A stretch of DNA of 64,000 bases from Medicago truncatula (Eukaryota > Streptophyta > Magnoliopsida > Fabales > Fabaceae), in NCBI RefSeq assembly GCF_003473485.1, contig NC_053045.1:51750494-51814493 (forward strand), written 5' to 3'. The notes under the pieces were generated by a model. It had not been told where the DNA came from and did not search any database. It saw nothing but the letters and a program-made list of their open reading frames with translations. Positions 35,441-49,075 of the stretch are shown piece after piece (the stretch's first letter is position 1; each line of letters opens with the position of its first letter). The position numbers were made by a program, and so were the translations under genes.

Positions 35441-37252
35441 TAATAGTGTGAGTTAGGATCCTATCCATTTTCTCTCTTCATTTATTCAATTCATTATTAA
35501 TTTTTTTAACATACTCTACCATTTGCCATTATATATTAATAAAAAAATATAGTTAAAATATATTATGTAAATAGTACATATTGTCAGACAATGTCAATTT
35601 TTTTGAGACAAATGAAGTAATACTTTTTTTTAAGAAACAAATGAAGTAATACTTATTAATAGAATAGTGTGAGAAACAATCTCTTTTAAACACTTTAGAG
35701 ATTAAGACGAATCTCACAATTTAAAATCGAGTCTTATATAAAAATTAAAATGATGAAACATACATTGAATTCATCTAATAAAAAGGTGAATCTCCATCGA
35801 AAATATGGTGATAATTATCACTCCAATTATTAATAAATGGGCATCATGTTTGCTAATAATTGTGAGGAAAAATGGAGTTCAAGTTGATCGTTAAGGTTAT
35901 AAGCTTACGATGCACAAACGAATCTAATGGAGGAGTTAAAATAAAAAATAACAAAAATTGACGATAGAAAAAGTAATAACATTTAAAGTTATAAATACGT
36001 ATTTCAAAATTAGTCTACTGCTTTCACAATTTGTAAAGCAAAATAGTGTTTTTTACATTTAATTTTTCTGAAGAAGTTTTTTCCATTAATTTTTTTAGGG
36101 AAGTTTTTTCCATTAATTAAGCTATTATGGTCAATAGGTATTACATACATTTTCCTTAAGTTAAAGACAAACATGTTTACTGTATTTCATTTCAAAAGTT
36201 ATTATACTATAGGCAAAAAGCAACTTCTTATAATAAGATAATTTACACTTCAAACAATGAGGGCTGATATTTAACAAAACATGGTACTCGTCATTTAAAA
36301 TTCGGTACAATGATAATCATAGCATCCAAAAAAACATAAATAAAATTAGCAAAAAAAAAACATAAATAAATAAATAAAACTAATTCATGCACTCCTTAGA
36401 AAAGCATGCTTATGTCTATACCAAAAGGCTCAAGCACACACAATAATAGTTAGTGTATAAGAATAATATTAGCATCAAACATTTTAACACGTATTTTTCA
36501 ATATTTTCTATTAAAATTCATATTAATCCCACCAAATGATATGAGTATCATATAAATTTAATGCACGACTCATGCACGACATGCTCAAAACACACATTTT
36601 GTTTGGTGAATGACCTTCTTCTAGTTGGTTTATGGATTTATAAGATAAAGATGAACTAAGATATATAAAATATAATATAATAAACTAAGATAATATAAAA
36701 TTGTTGTCGGTAGTAGCACCATCATCTTCCCTGTCAATGTTGCACCGATAAAAGCATTACAACCCTTAAGATGCTCCAAATTCATGTTTTATTTGGTGAA
36801 TCAGCTTAGTTAAACATAAATCATCATGAGATCAAGTGCCAAATGCCAAAGCATTATGTCTGACAAGATTAATTACTGAGAGGAATAGTTCGTGCAATTA
36901 GGCACGAAAATTTTGTCGTGCTTTTTATCATTTTCCAAATTTAATATATCATGTGGGATCCATATAAACAAACCTCCTCTGTTAAATGTAGATAGTTTTA
37001 CTCGAAGCTTTTTTGTTCTTGAGGGGTATTTTGGAGGCCTTTATCCTCTCAAACATTGAATTAGCTACATCAATATCCAATAACTATATATATCTATTTA
37101 CAAATTGTTGCTCAAACAAGTAGATTTTGGTTCTCAACATTTTGTTAAATATGGTAAGAGAAGAATAGATACATCATGTACTATTAAGTCCTCAACTAAC
37201 AAAATATGCCCCTCTTTGATCATCATTGTTCATGATATTTGAATTCCATCAT
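35441..37252. other. Gene-free AT-rich stretch
   Basis: Nothing recognised apart from A/T tracts. The 37000-37252 part is probably the 3' UTR of the CRK gene. Confidence 0.45.
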
Positions 37253-39938
<2,686 letters not shown>

Positions 39939-42161
39939 TTCTTCTATGTATCTATTTCAATTTCAATTCCCTAATCGTCACGTTTTTAATGAAAACAAAT
40001 CAGATTAGGAAATGAATGATTGGTGTTTCTTTTTTCTATGTTGGAGAAATGAGAAATAATGAAAACTAAGATATGATTATTTGGATTCAATAAAGGGATT
40101 GTTACTTCGTTTTGGTTTCATCAACATGATATTTTTTTGGGTTTGATCTACCTTAAAGGTAGATTGGGAGAGACGGTTACCAAACCCTCAGGTGAATAAT
40201 TTTCTTCGCTAATTTTATAACATAAATAATATCTTTTTAGATTCTTCTTATTTGCAGTTAGATAAGAGAGAAAAACGATCATTAGAGAATATGATTATTA
40301 ATGGTGGAATTAATGAACTGGCTTAGATTTTATTTTATTCCTTATTTGGGTTACCGGTATAAAGTAGTTACTATGTTTTCTTTCATGTTTAACACATTTA
40401 TTTGGGGACAATACTACTTTGGACCATTTCGTTGTTGGTCTATGGTACATCCAAATTTTAAGTCATTAGGTTGATTATTGCATTGAGCCAAAAATAGAGT
40501 GGCATTGATTAACTGTGATGACATTTATTTATTTAAAAATCAATTTTACAAATGTTGTTTATTCCATTCTATTTAGAGCCAATGCCATAGAATAGTGTTG
40601 AGTGGTGATATAGGACAATGTTACAATACAATAAAAATTAGAAGTCAGGACAAAAGCAAATTTAGGAAGTTGTTTATTTTTTTCTCCAAATAAAAGAAAA
40701 ACAACAACAAAATTGAAAAATAAACAGTAACAAAAGACATATTCAAACAAGTTTTTGAAAATTATAATCATCACACAAATTATGATATTATAATTTATTT
40801 ATGGATTATTTGTTAGGGAAGTTAATAATTTGTTAGCAGTATGCAACTATAGAGAGTCATGCAACCCTAATCTCTATTTTTTCCCTATGTCATCCCAATT
40901 TTGTGCAAAATTTCTTATATATATTATAAACTTTTTTGCAAAATTTTATTCAAAAATATAAATTATACATATGAATTTACTTGAAACGAGAGACCAAAAA
41001 TGAAGACGGCAAACTTTTGGGGGACCAAAAATGTATTTAAGTACCCTAATTTTTATGTTTCTTCCGAATGTTATTTCACTTGGAGTAGCAGAAAAGCAAA
41101 AGTACTCGGAGGTAATGCACAATGTTTATTGGGAAATTGCGAGTGGTGTCAACATCAATTTATGGTCTTATAAGTGGCGAAAAGAACCCCTAATTCACGC
41201 CCTTAATTAGTATACCTGAATATCTGCACCATGTTCTACAATCTAGTGTGAGTTTTCATTCTCAATGCAAAGTGGAGTATCCCTCGGTGTATCTCCAAGC
41301 TTTACCCCTCTTTACGAGAATTCTGGACAAGATATATATCCCTTTAACAGGGAAAGAGGATACAATTTTGTGGCAACATTCTCAATTTCTCATGATGGAA
41401 ACCTTTCCTTCAAGGATAAAATTTTGTGACAACGCATTTTTAAGTGTTTTTATTTTGGAAGTTTCAATATTTTGACTTTGTATTATGATACATTTGGTGT
41501 ATGAGACTTGATTGCACTTTTTAAAAAAAATATTACATGAGAATGGCTATGGAAGTGTTTTAATTTTATAATTTTCTTATATTTATAATTGGCAAAGTTC
41601 TTAAATATTTTTGTCCATTTGTTTTTAGTGCACCCGATCGATCTGACCCAAACCAACATGTTGTTTATCGGCTTGGTTCGATATGGACTATCCAATAAAC
41701 GTGTAAATCCAACCGAAACCAATATGTATGCTTTTGATTGGTTTAGTTCACGATTTCACTCAAAACGGATCCAAACCGGCCTGCAAACACTTATATTTGA
41801 GATGTATGCATATAACTATATAAGATGATAAAATTACGTGGAACTTATTATTGTCAAAGTAGGAAAGTCCCTATCCACAAATTGAATACTGTTCTTAACT
41901 CTTTGATAATTTGTGTGTAAATAAGGTTAGGGATATGGCTAGGCAACTGATAATTATCATTTGTGTAGAAAAATATTTTTTAATTTTTTTCCTAGGGAAA
42001 TAGCTAGGAAATACAGTCAAAACACTCTTTTCACTCATTATATATATATATTTATATGTGCATGTTCTCCAGCCAATAAAAAGGCATGTAAAAAATACAA
42101 TACATGACCCAGTTTATGATAATAGTCTTGTTGCATACTATGCCATACTTCTTGGTACTTT
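39939..42161. other. Intergenic region between CRK and GUB_WAK genes
   Basis: Contains the CRK promoter (39939 to about 40400) and AT-rich DNA. At 41630-41780 there is a small repeat fragment rich in CCAAACC/GGTTTGG-type steps. At 40980-41045, GGGGGACCAAAAATG recalls MITE debris. No gene seen. Confidence 0.4.
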
Positions 42162-43569
42162 TCAAATCCAGCTGGTTATCATCCATGCTAGCATATAGGC
42201 CAAAAGTCCTGCCCAAAAAGAAAAGTTACATATGATTCATGAATCACGCCCCAATTTTCATTTGATTTGCTAAAATGGAAAAGAAAGAAAAAAAAAAATT
42301 GTTCTTTAATATTTTAAATTTATCTTTACCATATTAATACACGACATCTTTCAATTAAGGAATAGGACACACAAGCCACTAGGATCACCAATGCCACTTT
42401 GAAAATATACATCATAAGCCAGCCTAATTAACAAAGTAACGAAATCGCTTTGCTTTTGAAAATAAAACAAAGCAATGAAATAGCAAATTACGTACCTGCA
42501 AACATTTTCAACCTCATAGGCCTTCTTGCTCCCGATGATAATAAGGCCACTGCAAAATATGCAGAAAAATAGTCACTATAACATAGAAACATTCATAATT
42601 TATCATGATCCGTAATTGATATTATCCTTAGTTCAAATTGTGAAACAATTAATATTTGGTTGGACTTTACTTAACTGTATTAACACGGACAATAGTATAT
42701 ATTATTCTGATAGAATCTTGAAAAACTTACTAACCTGCTGAGTCACAATTTGAAGTTGAATTAAAGTTTCCACACATACAAACTTGCCTTATCCCATCAG
42801 AACCATACCCACAACTACCACCAGTAGCCTGACAAGCACCACAAAACTCATCACTCCCTTGAACAGAATACCTCACACGTATCCCATAAGCCCAATCACT
42901 AGGTCCATCAACCTTCAAAGGTGCCACACTATAAGCACTACTATACCCTTCACACTCAAGCTTACTTAGATTAATCCCCTTAATAGCTTCATAAGACACA
43001 GCACAACACTCAGGTGGACCAGACCCAAAAAACGAAGAAGAACCTGTCCTTTTATGTCCCATCATATTCCAAGCAGGACAACCATAATACTCTTCACATC
43101 CCATACCAGAAACATTTCTGCATGGCAAATGTTTATCAGGGAAGCCTTGGAACAAAGGTGAACGAGGCGAACAAGAAATGAGCATGAAAACGTTGTCAGG
43201 TGTTGGGTTCATGTATGGGGACCGCCACGGTTCCACCGCGAAACCGTTGCCTTTATTTCCTAGGACTAGTGTTTCGCACGTAGACATGTGTGGTTCGTGA
43301 AGTGTGAGAGCTTGGTATGCGTAATCTATTTGTAGGACTCTATAGGAACCTGAGGTTACGTGGAACATGAGAACGTTGTTTATGCAGAAGAGTAGGTCAC
43401 GGAAACCTGGGTGGCCACATCCGTTTTGGAGGGCAAATGGGTAATCTATTGTTATGTTTCCACAATATGATCTACATGTGTTGTTAGAACAACTTGAAGG
43501 GATGATTAAATATGCTATTGAGAATATAATGATTAGGTGATGGAAGAAGGTAGTGAAGAATTTGGACAT
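42162..43569 (-). CDS. Secreted GUB_WAK galacturonan-binding-type protein, 311 residues
   Basis: Three exons on the minus strand: 42735-43569, 42496-42549, 42162-42208 (936 nt). The signal peptide is about 1-28. The galacturonan-binding GUB_WAK domain begins CRSYCGNITIDYPFALQNGC and GHPGF, as in wall-associated kinases and LRK10-like receptors. A Cys-rich C-terminal part (CGACQATGGSCGYG and then CMCGNF) follows. The last exon encodes a hydrophobic tail, GLLAYMLAWMITSWI, directly before the stop, as expected for a GPI-anchored or membrane-tethered protein. There is no kinase. A role in binding pectin at the wall is inferred from the family. It is 2.2 kb upstream of the CRK gene on the same strand, but each has its own promoter. 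Confidence 0.92.
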
Positions 43570-43866
43570 TGTTGTGATGATATTTTGCTTGATGAGTGTG
43601 CAAATTTATTGGTGTTGGGGATGATTTTTTAGTTGGAGTAGCTTTATTCTCATGTGGTGTTGTAATGTTGAGGAATCTCTAGTTTGATTGTGGATGGGTT
43701 TTCCTTCACTTTTGTTGGGACCTAATTTTGAATCATTGGTGTTTTCTTTTTCTTCTGTTTTAGTAGACATTTATGCAGCTTTTGAAATTCTGCTTCACTT
43801 TAATATGCTTTTTTTTGGGTTGATAAGTTGAATTATAGGTTGCTTTAGAATCATATGTAAACTTTT

Positions 43867-44159
43867 GGCTTAATTGCACTTTTGGACCCCTATCTTTCCA
43901 AAAGTTGCGGTTATGGCCCATAACTAATTTAAATACAAAACAACCCCCTATGTTTTTATTCTTTGGCAGTTTTGGACCCCAGTCCATTAGTGAGGTGCCA
44001 CGTGTATTATTTAGGGGGCCACGTGGCACCTCACTAATGGACTAGGGGTCCAAAACTGCCAAACAATCAAAACATAGGGGGCTGTTTTGTATTTAAATTA
44101 GTTAGGGGGTCATAACCACAACTTTTGGAAAGATAGGGGTCCAAAAGTGCAATTAAGCC
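43867..44159. mobile_element. Near-perfect hairpin MITE, 293 bp
   Basis: The whole element is an inverted repeat. The left arm starts GGCTTAATTGCACTTTTGG and the right arm is its complement, meeting near 44013 around CACGTGTATTATTT / GGGCCACGTGGC. A 9-bp duplication, TAAACTTTT, flanks it at 43858-43866 and 44160-44168. Few mismatches separate the arms, so it is young and could make a long double-stranded RNA if transcribed. Confidence 0.9.
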
Positions 44160-44224
44160 TAAACTTTTTATAATATTTATAAAATTACACTACATACTAT
44201 ATATTATATATTTGTTTATCTATT

Positions 44225-44590
44225 TATATATATATATAGATAAAAGATATGTTAGGACAAGATACACAGGAAGAGTCAAAAACGACACTCCATCAAACCA
44301 CCAGAAAGAGGAACCCTCTGACCCAACAAGTGGGGCCAGAGGCACCTCGAAAACCCCAAAAGGAGCAAAAGCAAAGACAAGAGCCTCCAAAAACCAACCG
44401 CTGCAACAAGGCCAACAACCACCTGCAAGCACAAAGAACAACAAGAAAAACCGGACAGCCACAACGGGATGCAAGGGGAGATACGACCCCACCCAACCCC
44501 GCAAGCAGTCCCAAGAATACCACTACCACAAAACTCTACCGACTCAAGCACAGGACGGGCTGCACCTCCCACTCCCTAATGTAGAGGTGG
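44225..44590 (-). mobile_element. GC-rich segment, probable LINE 3' end
   Basis: Markedly richer in G+C than its flanks. On the minus strand it is GT-rich (GGTGGTTGTTGG, GGGGTTTTCGAGG) and ends TTGACTCTTCCTGTGTATC, then a TATATATA tail, like plant LINE 3' UTRs. Several overlapping open frames on both strands are a by-product of this composition and are not called as genes. Confidence 0.45.
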
Positions 44591-45089
44591 TTTAAATTTT
44601 AAAGCTTGGTTTTCAACTAATTAAGACAAAAGTCCAAAAACTTCAACTCCCTAATCTTATATAGACCATTTTCCAGAGATGCACTATCATTTTTAAACGG
44701 TCCAGCATGTTAAGACATTTTATTTGATTTTTAATAAATATAATAAAAATGTAATGGATCATAATATGAATATCACTTCTCTAAAAAAAAACTAGGGTCG
44801 ACTCTTACACTAATACCCCTTACTCTTTAGTGAACACTGAACAATATGACAACAGCAAAATATGAGTATCACTAGTGACTGCCTAACGCTAGTTTAATAT
44901 AAAAATATTTCAGTGTAATCACGTAAAATTTTATAAAAATTATTATTACTCATATTCAAACTATGAAGGGTATATAAACAAATCTCAACTAGAGTGGAGA
45001 CACAAGATGGGACTTTAATTCTTTTTAGCATTGGACCTAACATTTCATGTTTGTTTTATATAACAAATCCAAATGCATATTTCAAACTC

Positions 45090-45650
45090 CATGAAGTATC
45101 ACTTCTTTGGAGAAGTGATGTCAGGGGTGCCACATAGACATTGTGTGATGCATCTATGGAGGAACTTCATAAAATAATGGAAGGATAAGGAATTGAGAGG
45201 GGTGGTCCGGGAGTGTGCAAGGGCAACAACTCCCACTCAATTCAATCGCATTATGGAGAGGATGAAAAGGCTTAACGAGGCATGAGAGTATCTCAATAAA
45301 TGTTCAAAGGAAGCTTGGACTAAAGCACATTTTAGTGAAAATTGCAAAGCAAATAACATAGTTAACAATGCTTATGAGGTTTTCAATGCAAAGATCTTGA
45401 ACTATAGAGGAAAACTAATACTAACTTTAGCTGAGGAAGTTAGATGCTATGTTATGAGAAAAATGAGTCTTAACAAGATGAAACTTGATGGGAGAGTTAG
45501 ACAAATAATTCAGGGACTAATTTTATATATTTGGGGAAGAAAGAGCTATTGGAGAAGAAAGCCAAAACATTTTCTGCAAATCAATCAATTTGGTCATTTG
45601 AAATGTTTGCTATTATCAGCTAATGTCTATGTGACATCTGACATGTGAGA
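45090..45650 (+). pseudogene. MULE transposase remnant (MuDR type)
   Basis: The frame reads PHRHCVMHLWRNF, a stop, WKDKELRGVVRECARAT, then MERMKRLNEA, a stop, EYLNKCSKEAWTKAHFSEN, then NNIVNNAYEVFNAKIL and EEVRCYVMRKM. This matches the MULE transposase region with the C..RH..(Y/W)NF and NN..E.FN motifs. Two in-frame stops and a probable frameshift near 45540 (after which SANQSIWSFEMF resumes) make it dead. It runs straight into terminal-repeat sequence of the 707-2308 family. Confidence 0.8.
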
Positions 45651-45795
45651 GGTTAACGGTCACGTCAGCACCGTTAACGCCCGATTGAACAGAATGACTA
45701 ACTTGATTGACATTTGACAAATTTAAAGATTAAATTGTTATTTCGCACAATTAAAAGACGTTTTTGGTTGATCCTAAAATTCCTGAAAGAAAAGG
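45630..45795. repeat. Terminal-repeat fragment of the 707-2308 MULE family
   Basis: In reverse complement this reads TTGTGCGAAATAACAATTTA, then GTCAATCAAGTTAGTC, GTTAACGGTGCTGACGTGAC and CTCTCACATGTCAGATG, matching 750-900 almost base for base with scattered changes. The outermost end is degraded. Confidence 0.8.
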
Positions 45796-45975
45796 AAAAA
45801 AAAAAATAACTACAACGCTCGGCAACAGAGTCCGTGACTGAGAAAGATTCCACGGCGGTGCAAGTGTAATCGTCGGAGCCCACCACCATACACACCGAAT
45901 CATTTTCTTAGATCGATTTCCCCTTCCCTATTCAAATCTCATTTCCAGTCGGTGGATTTTGCCTCGCCTCCAACA

Positions 45976-48554
45976 ATGGAAGCCACTGACAACTCATCAG
46001 AATCCACCGTCTCAAATGTACAAAATTCCTCATTTATTCATTCAATTCGTTTTCATTTTCAATTTTCTTTTTAACTTATGATGATTATTTGCATTATTAA
46101 TTTCGATGATATTATAATACTTTCGTTAATCAGGATTCTCAAAGATTACCTGGGATGGTTAATTGGGGACCACCAACTGTTATTTCCGTATTTGCAGGCA
46201 TGTTATATGGTGGTAGCAGGGAGGCTTCTTCTTCTGTTGTAAGTTTCTCATTTATGCTCCAAAACTATGTTTTCAATACCAATCTCATGTATATTTGTTT
46301 ATTTATTAGTAAGAAATCTCATAGTACCTGTTTGTTTAAACAACTTAATTTGCAGCTTATAGCATAACCGCTTATTATAAGCTATTTCTTTAGCAAAAGA
46401 TAATTAAAATCAAATTCTTTTCATATAAGTTATAAGCTTTTTTCGTAAGTTATCCTGGAAAGCTTATGGAAATAAGCTGAAAACAACTTATGAACATGCC
46501 ATAAGCCATTTTTATATATTCTCCCAAACAATATCGCAAGTGCTTATGTCAGTAAATAAGCTCAAATAGTCCATTTCAAACATACTCATAGTGTATTATG
46601 TTCAAAGCGGAAAAGTTCATTACAATTTATAAGTACAAACAATAGTGCAAGTATAGATCCTTTTTTAAGGATAGAATTATATATTGGATAGTTTTTTTTG
46701 TGAGTTTGGTTTGCTTATTGTTAGATGTGGCCATGATGAGAAGTTTAACACCAGGGTTATGACTAGATGTTGATTATAAGACTAGTAACCTCTTTATTAT
46801 ATAAGAAGTAAGAAACTGTTAAAGTTTAATTGCACTTGTACTCGGGCATATAATATTTTATATCGTGTATGCTAAAACAGAAACGAAAAGTTAAGTAATG
46901 TAGACTTTTTGCTTAACCCTTGTTTCTTGTTGAGATATTTGTAGAACTAGTAATGTAAGAAAGTAGGTACAAACCCATTATTAGGTGAAGCCTGTGAGGA
47001 AGTCACAAAGATAATCCAAATCCTTTAACAGATGATTTGGCATAAATTTGTGCATGTATAGTTTAAGAATCTAAACTAATTAAGACACATGTTGTTTTGA
47101 TTTGTTGTTTTTACTTTGTTTTCTTTACTCTGCTTCCATTTCCCCTCTTGTTTGGAGCAACACTTCTTAGAAAAGGATGACTAAGCCAGTTCTTTTCTTT
47201 AAATTGCTTCCTTCTTCTGTTCCGTATAAGTGTTATAGATCTTCTAAAATTCCTCTGTTAGGTTTTATTTTATTTTTCTGGCACTTTCATGAGCTACACA
47301 TTTTAATTGTTTACTTTACACTGTATTTCTGTTTAGCTTAAGAGCTAATCACTCTTCCTCTTTGTAATTGTGCAGTGGTTGCAAATCAAAGTCTTTCTCA
47401 AAAACAAAATCAAATACTAAATGTAGAATTTTAGTGCAATATGTTTATATACTTTACATCTAATAGATAAAACCTATCTCAGCCTTCACAAACATATGTT
47501 TACATAGAAAAAGAACTACCCTCACGGACATGATTGTTGATTATACATTCTGTTTCTGGCCAATTATGTTTATATCAACATTGCTTGTCTATCTTATCAC
47601 AAACAACTGTGGAATCATGTGGGATTTCCCATGTTTCAATTCAACAGAGCAAGGATGCAGAAGTGATGTTGAAACTTGGGAGCACAGAAGACAAACGAGC
47701 ACAATATCGATTGATGAGAGATGCAATGGAGAAACGGTTCATTCGAGTTACACGAGGCGCACTAGTTGGAGGGGTACGACTTGGAATGTTCACTGCTGCA
47801 TTTTATAACATACAAAATCTGCTTGCAGAGAAGCGAGGTGTGCATGATGTTTTCAATGTTGTGGGAGCTGGATCAGCCACTGCTTCAGCTTTTGGTTTAA
47901 TAAGTAAGAAATCATACTTATTGTAGACTCTGAAATGTTACCTATGTTGTATGAGAAAAACAGTTTACTGCTCTATTTTGATATTCCAACACGCCTTTTT
48001 TTCTTTATCTTGTGAAAGGTTTCTTTAGGCTGAAATATAAAGGGAAAAATGTTTACATGTCATAAAATTACTTTGTTAATGTATTGTTTTCCCTTTATGT
48101 TAGTGCCAGGATCGTTCCGTTGGCGAGCAAGGAATATGGCACTAGGATCAGTACTGGGAGCAGCATTTTGTTTTCCTCTGGGTATTATTTCTCGAGTATT
48201 TGTCTTTGCTAATCACTAATAGGAGAAAGTCCTGTTATGAGAATTTAATAAAAAAAATTAGTGTGGTCCTCTTTCTCTCTCTCAACAGGATTTTTCTGTC
48301 CTATTATATAAGTAAAACGAGTTGATCCATCAAAAACCGTTAACCAAGTGTTTAATGTATGTTTGCATAATGGATATGTGGCTATTTTACTAAATTTTGG
48401 TTTCTCCATTAATTGTTTGGTAGGTTGGATCCATTTGAAGATGGTAGAAATAGCTAATGAAGAGAATCTGGCTGCACATTCAGATCAGAGAGAAGTAAAG
48501 GGCGGTGTTAGTGCTGCAATTGAGAGACTTGAAGAAAATTTAAACAAAAAATAA
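45976..48554 (+). CDS. Tim17/Tim22/Tim23-family inner-membrane protein, 203 residues
   Basis: Five exons, all in phase (612 nt): 45976-46017, 46134-46238, 47648-47903, 48104-48181, 48424-48554. The start MEATDNSSESTVSN joins DSQRLPGMVNWGPPT. Gly/Ala-rich helices follow: TVISVFAGMLYGG, TRGALVGGVRLGMFTAAFYN, VVGAGSATASAFGLIMPG and NMALGSVLGAAFCFPLGWI, with the RARN basic loop between helices 3 and 4. This four-helix glycine-rich plan is that of the Tim17/22/23/Pmp24 superfamily. The C-terminus is an acidic/basic amphipathic tail. It may be the TIMMDC1-like (complex I assembly) or another plant family member; function is not proven. Intron 2 (46239-47647) holds a MITE. Its truncated copy follows at 53 kb. 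Confidence 0.88.
46320..46600. repeat. MITE-like insertion in intron 2 of the Tim-family gene
   Basis: Rich in AAGCTTAT/ATAAGC motifs on both strands and bounded by GTACCTGTTTGTTTAAAC and a TTTCAAACATACTC end. Probable legume MITE; borders are approximate. Confidence 0.4.
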
Positions 48555-49075
48555 AAGAAAGCTGTTGTTAGGTGTGATATCATACCCCTCGATCCCCTTA
48601 TCATTTTTATTTTCTCAGAGAAGGGGTAATCATGTGTTGGAAATGAGGAAAGCACTTCAAACGTTACTCATGAATATCAACACCTTCATAGGAAAACTAG
48701 TGCTAATTCAGTTATTTAGCGTTAGGTTTTTACAGTTGAGATTACTCGCCCATCTGTTATTTTGCTAGCACGTTTTAAGTCTTGGTCGTACAAGTAGTAT
48801 ACATATTTTTAGAGTGCAGCTGTTTTTTGATTTCATATATTCTTATGGCCCACAGCCAAAACGAGAAGGAAATCAATGCACTCTAAGGGCATTTGAAAGA
48901 AGCTTGATTGGGTTTATGCTATACTTTTGTAATCTAAACACTTGTGTAACAGGTGTGCTTGAAAGAGCTTATGGTATCAAGAATAAACGTAAATGTAGAG
49001 GTTATGTGAAATTTTTCTTCGAACAACTTATACATAAACACTTATTAACTAGCAACATACCTATGCTAAGCAGCA
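47700..49075. repeat. Segmental duplication, copy A
   Basis: Exons 3-5 of the Tim-family gene and about 500 bp of 3' flank recur at 53060-54245. Shared landmarks outside the coding parts include TCTTGGTCGTACAAGTAG (48781 and 53970) and GTTATGTGAAATTTTTCTT (49001 and 54200). Confidence 0.8.

Noticed and set aside
44212..44595. Five overlapping open frames on both strands
   Set aside because: A result of the local GC-rich composition in a probable LINE tail; none shows a domain.
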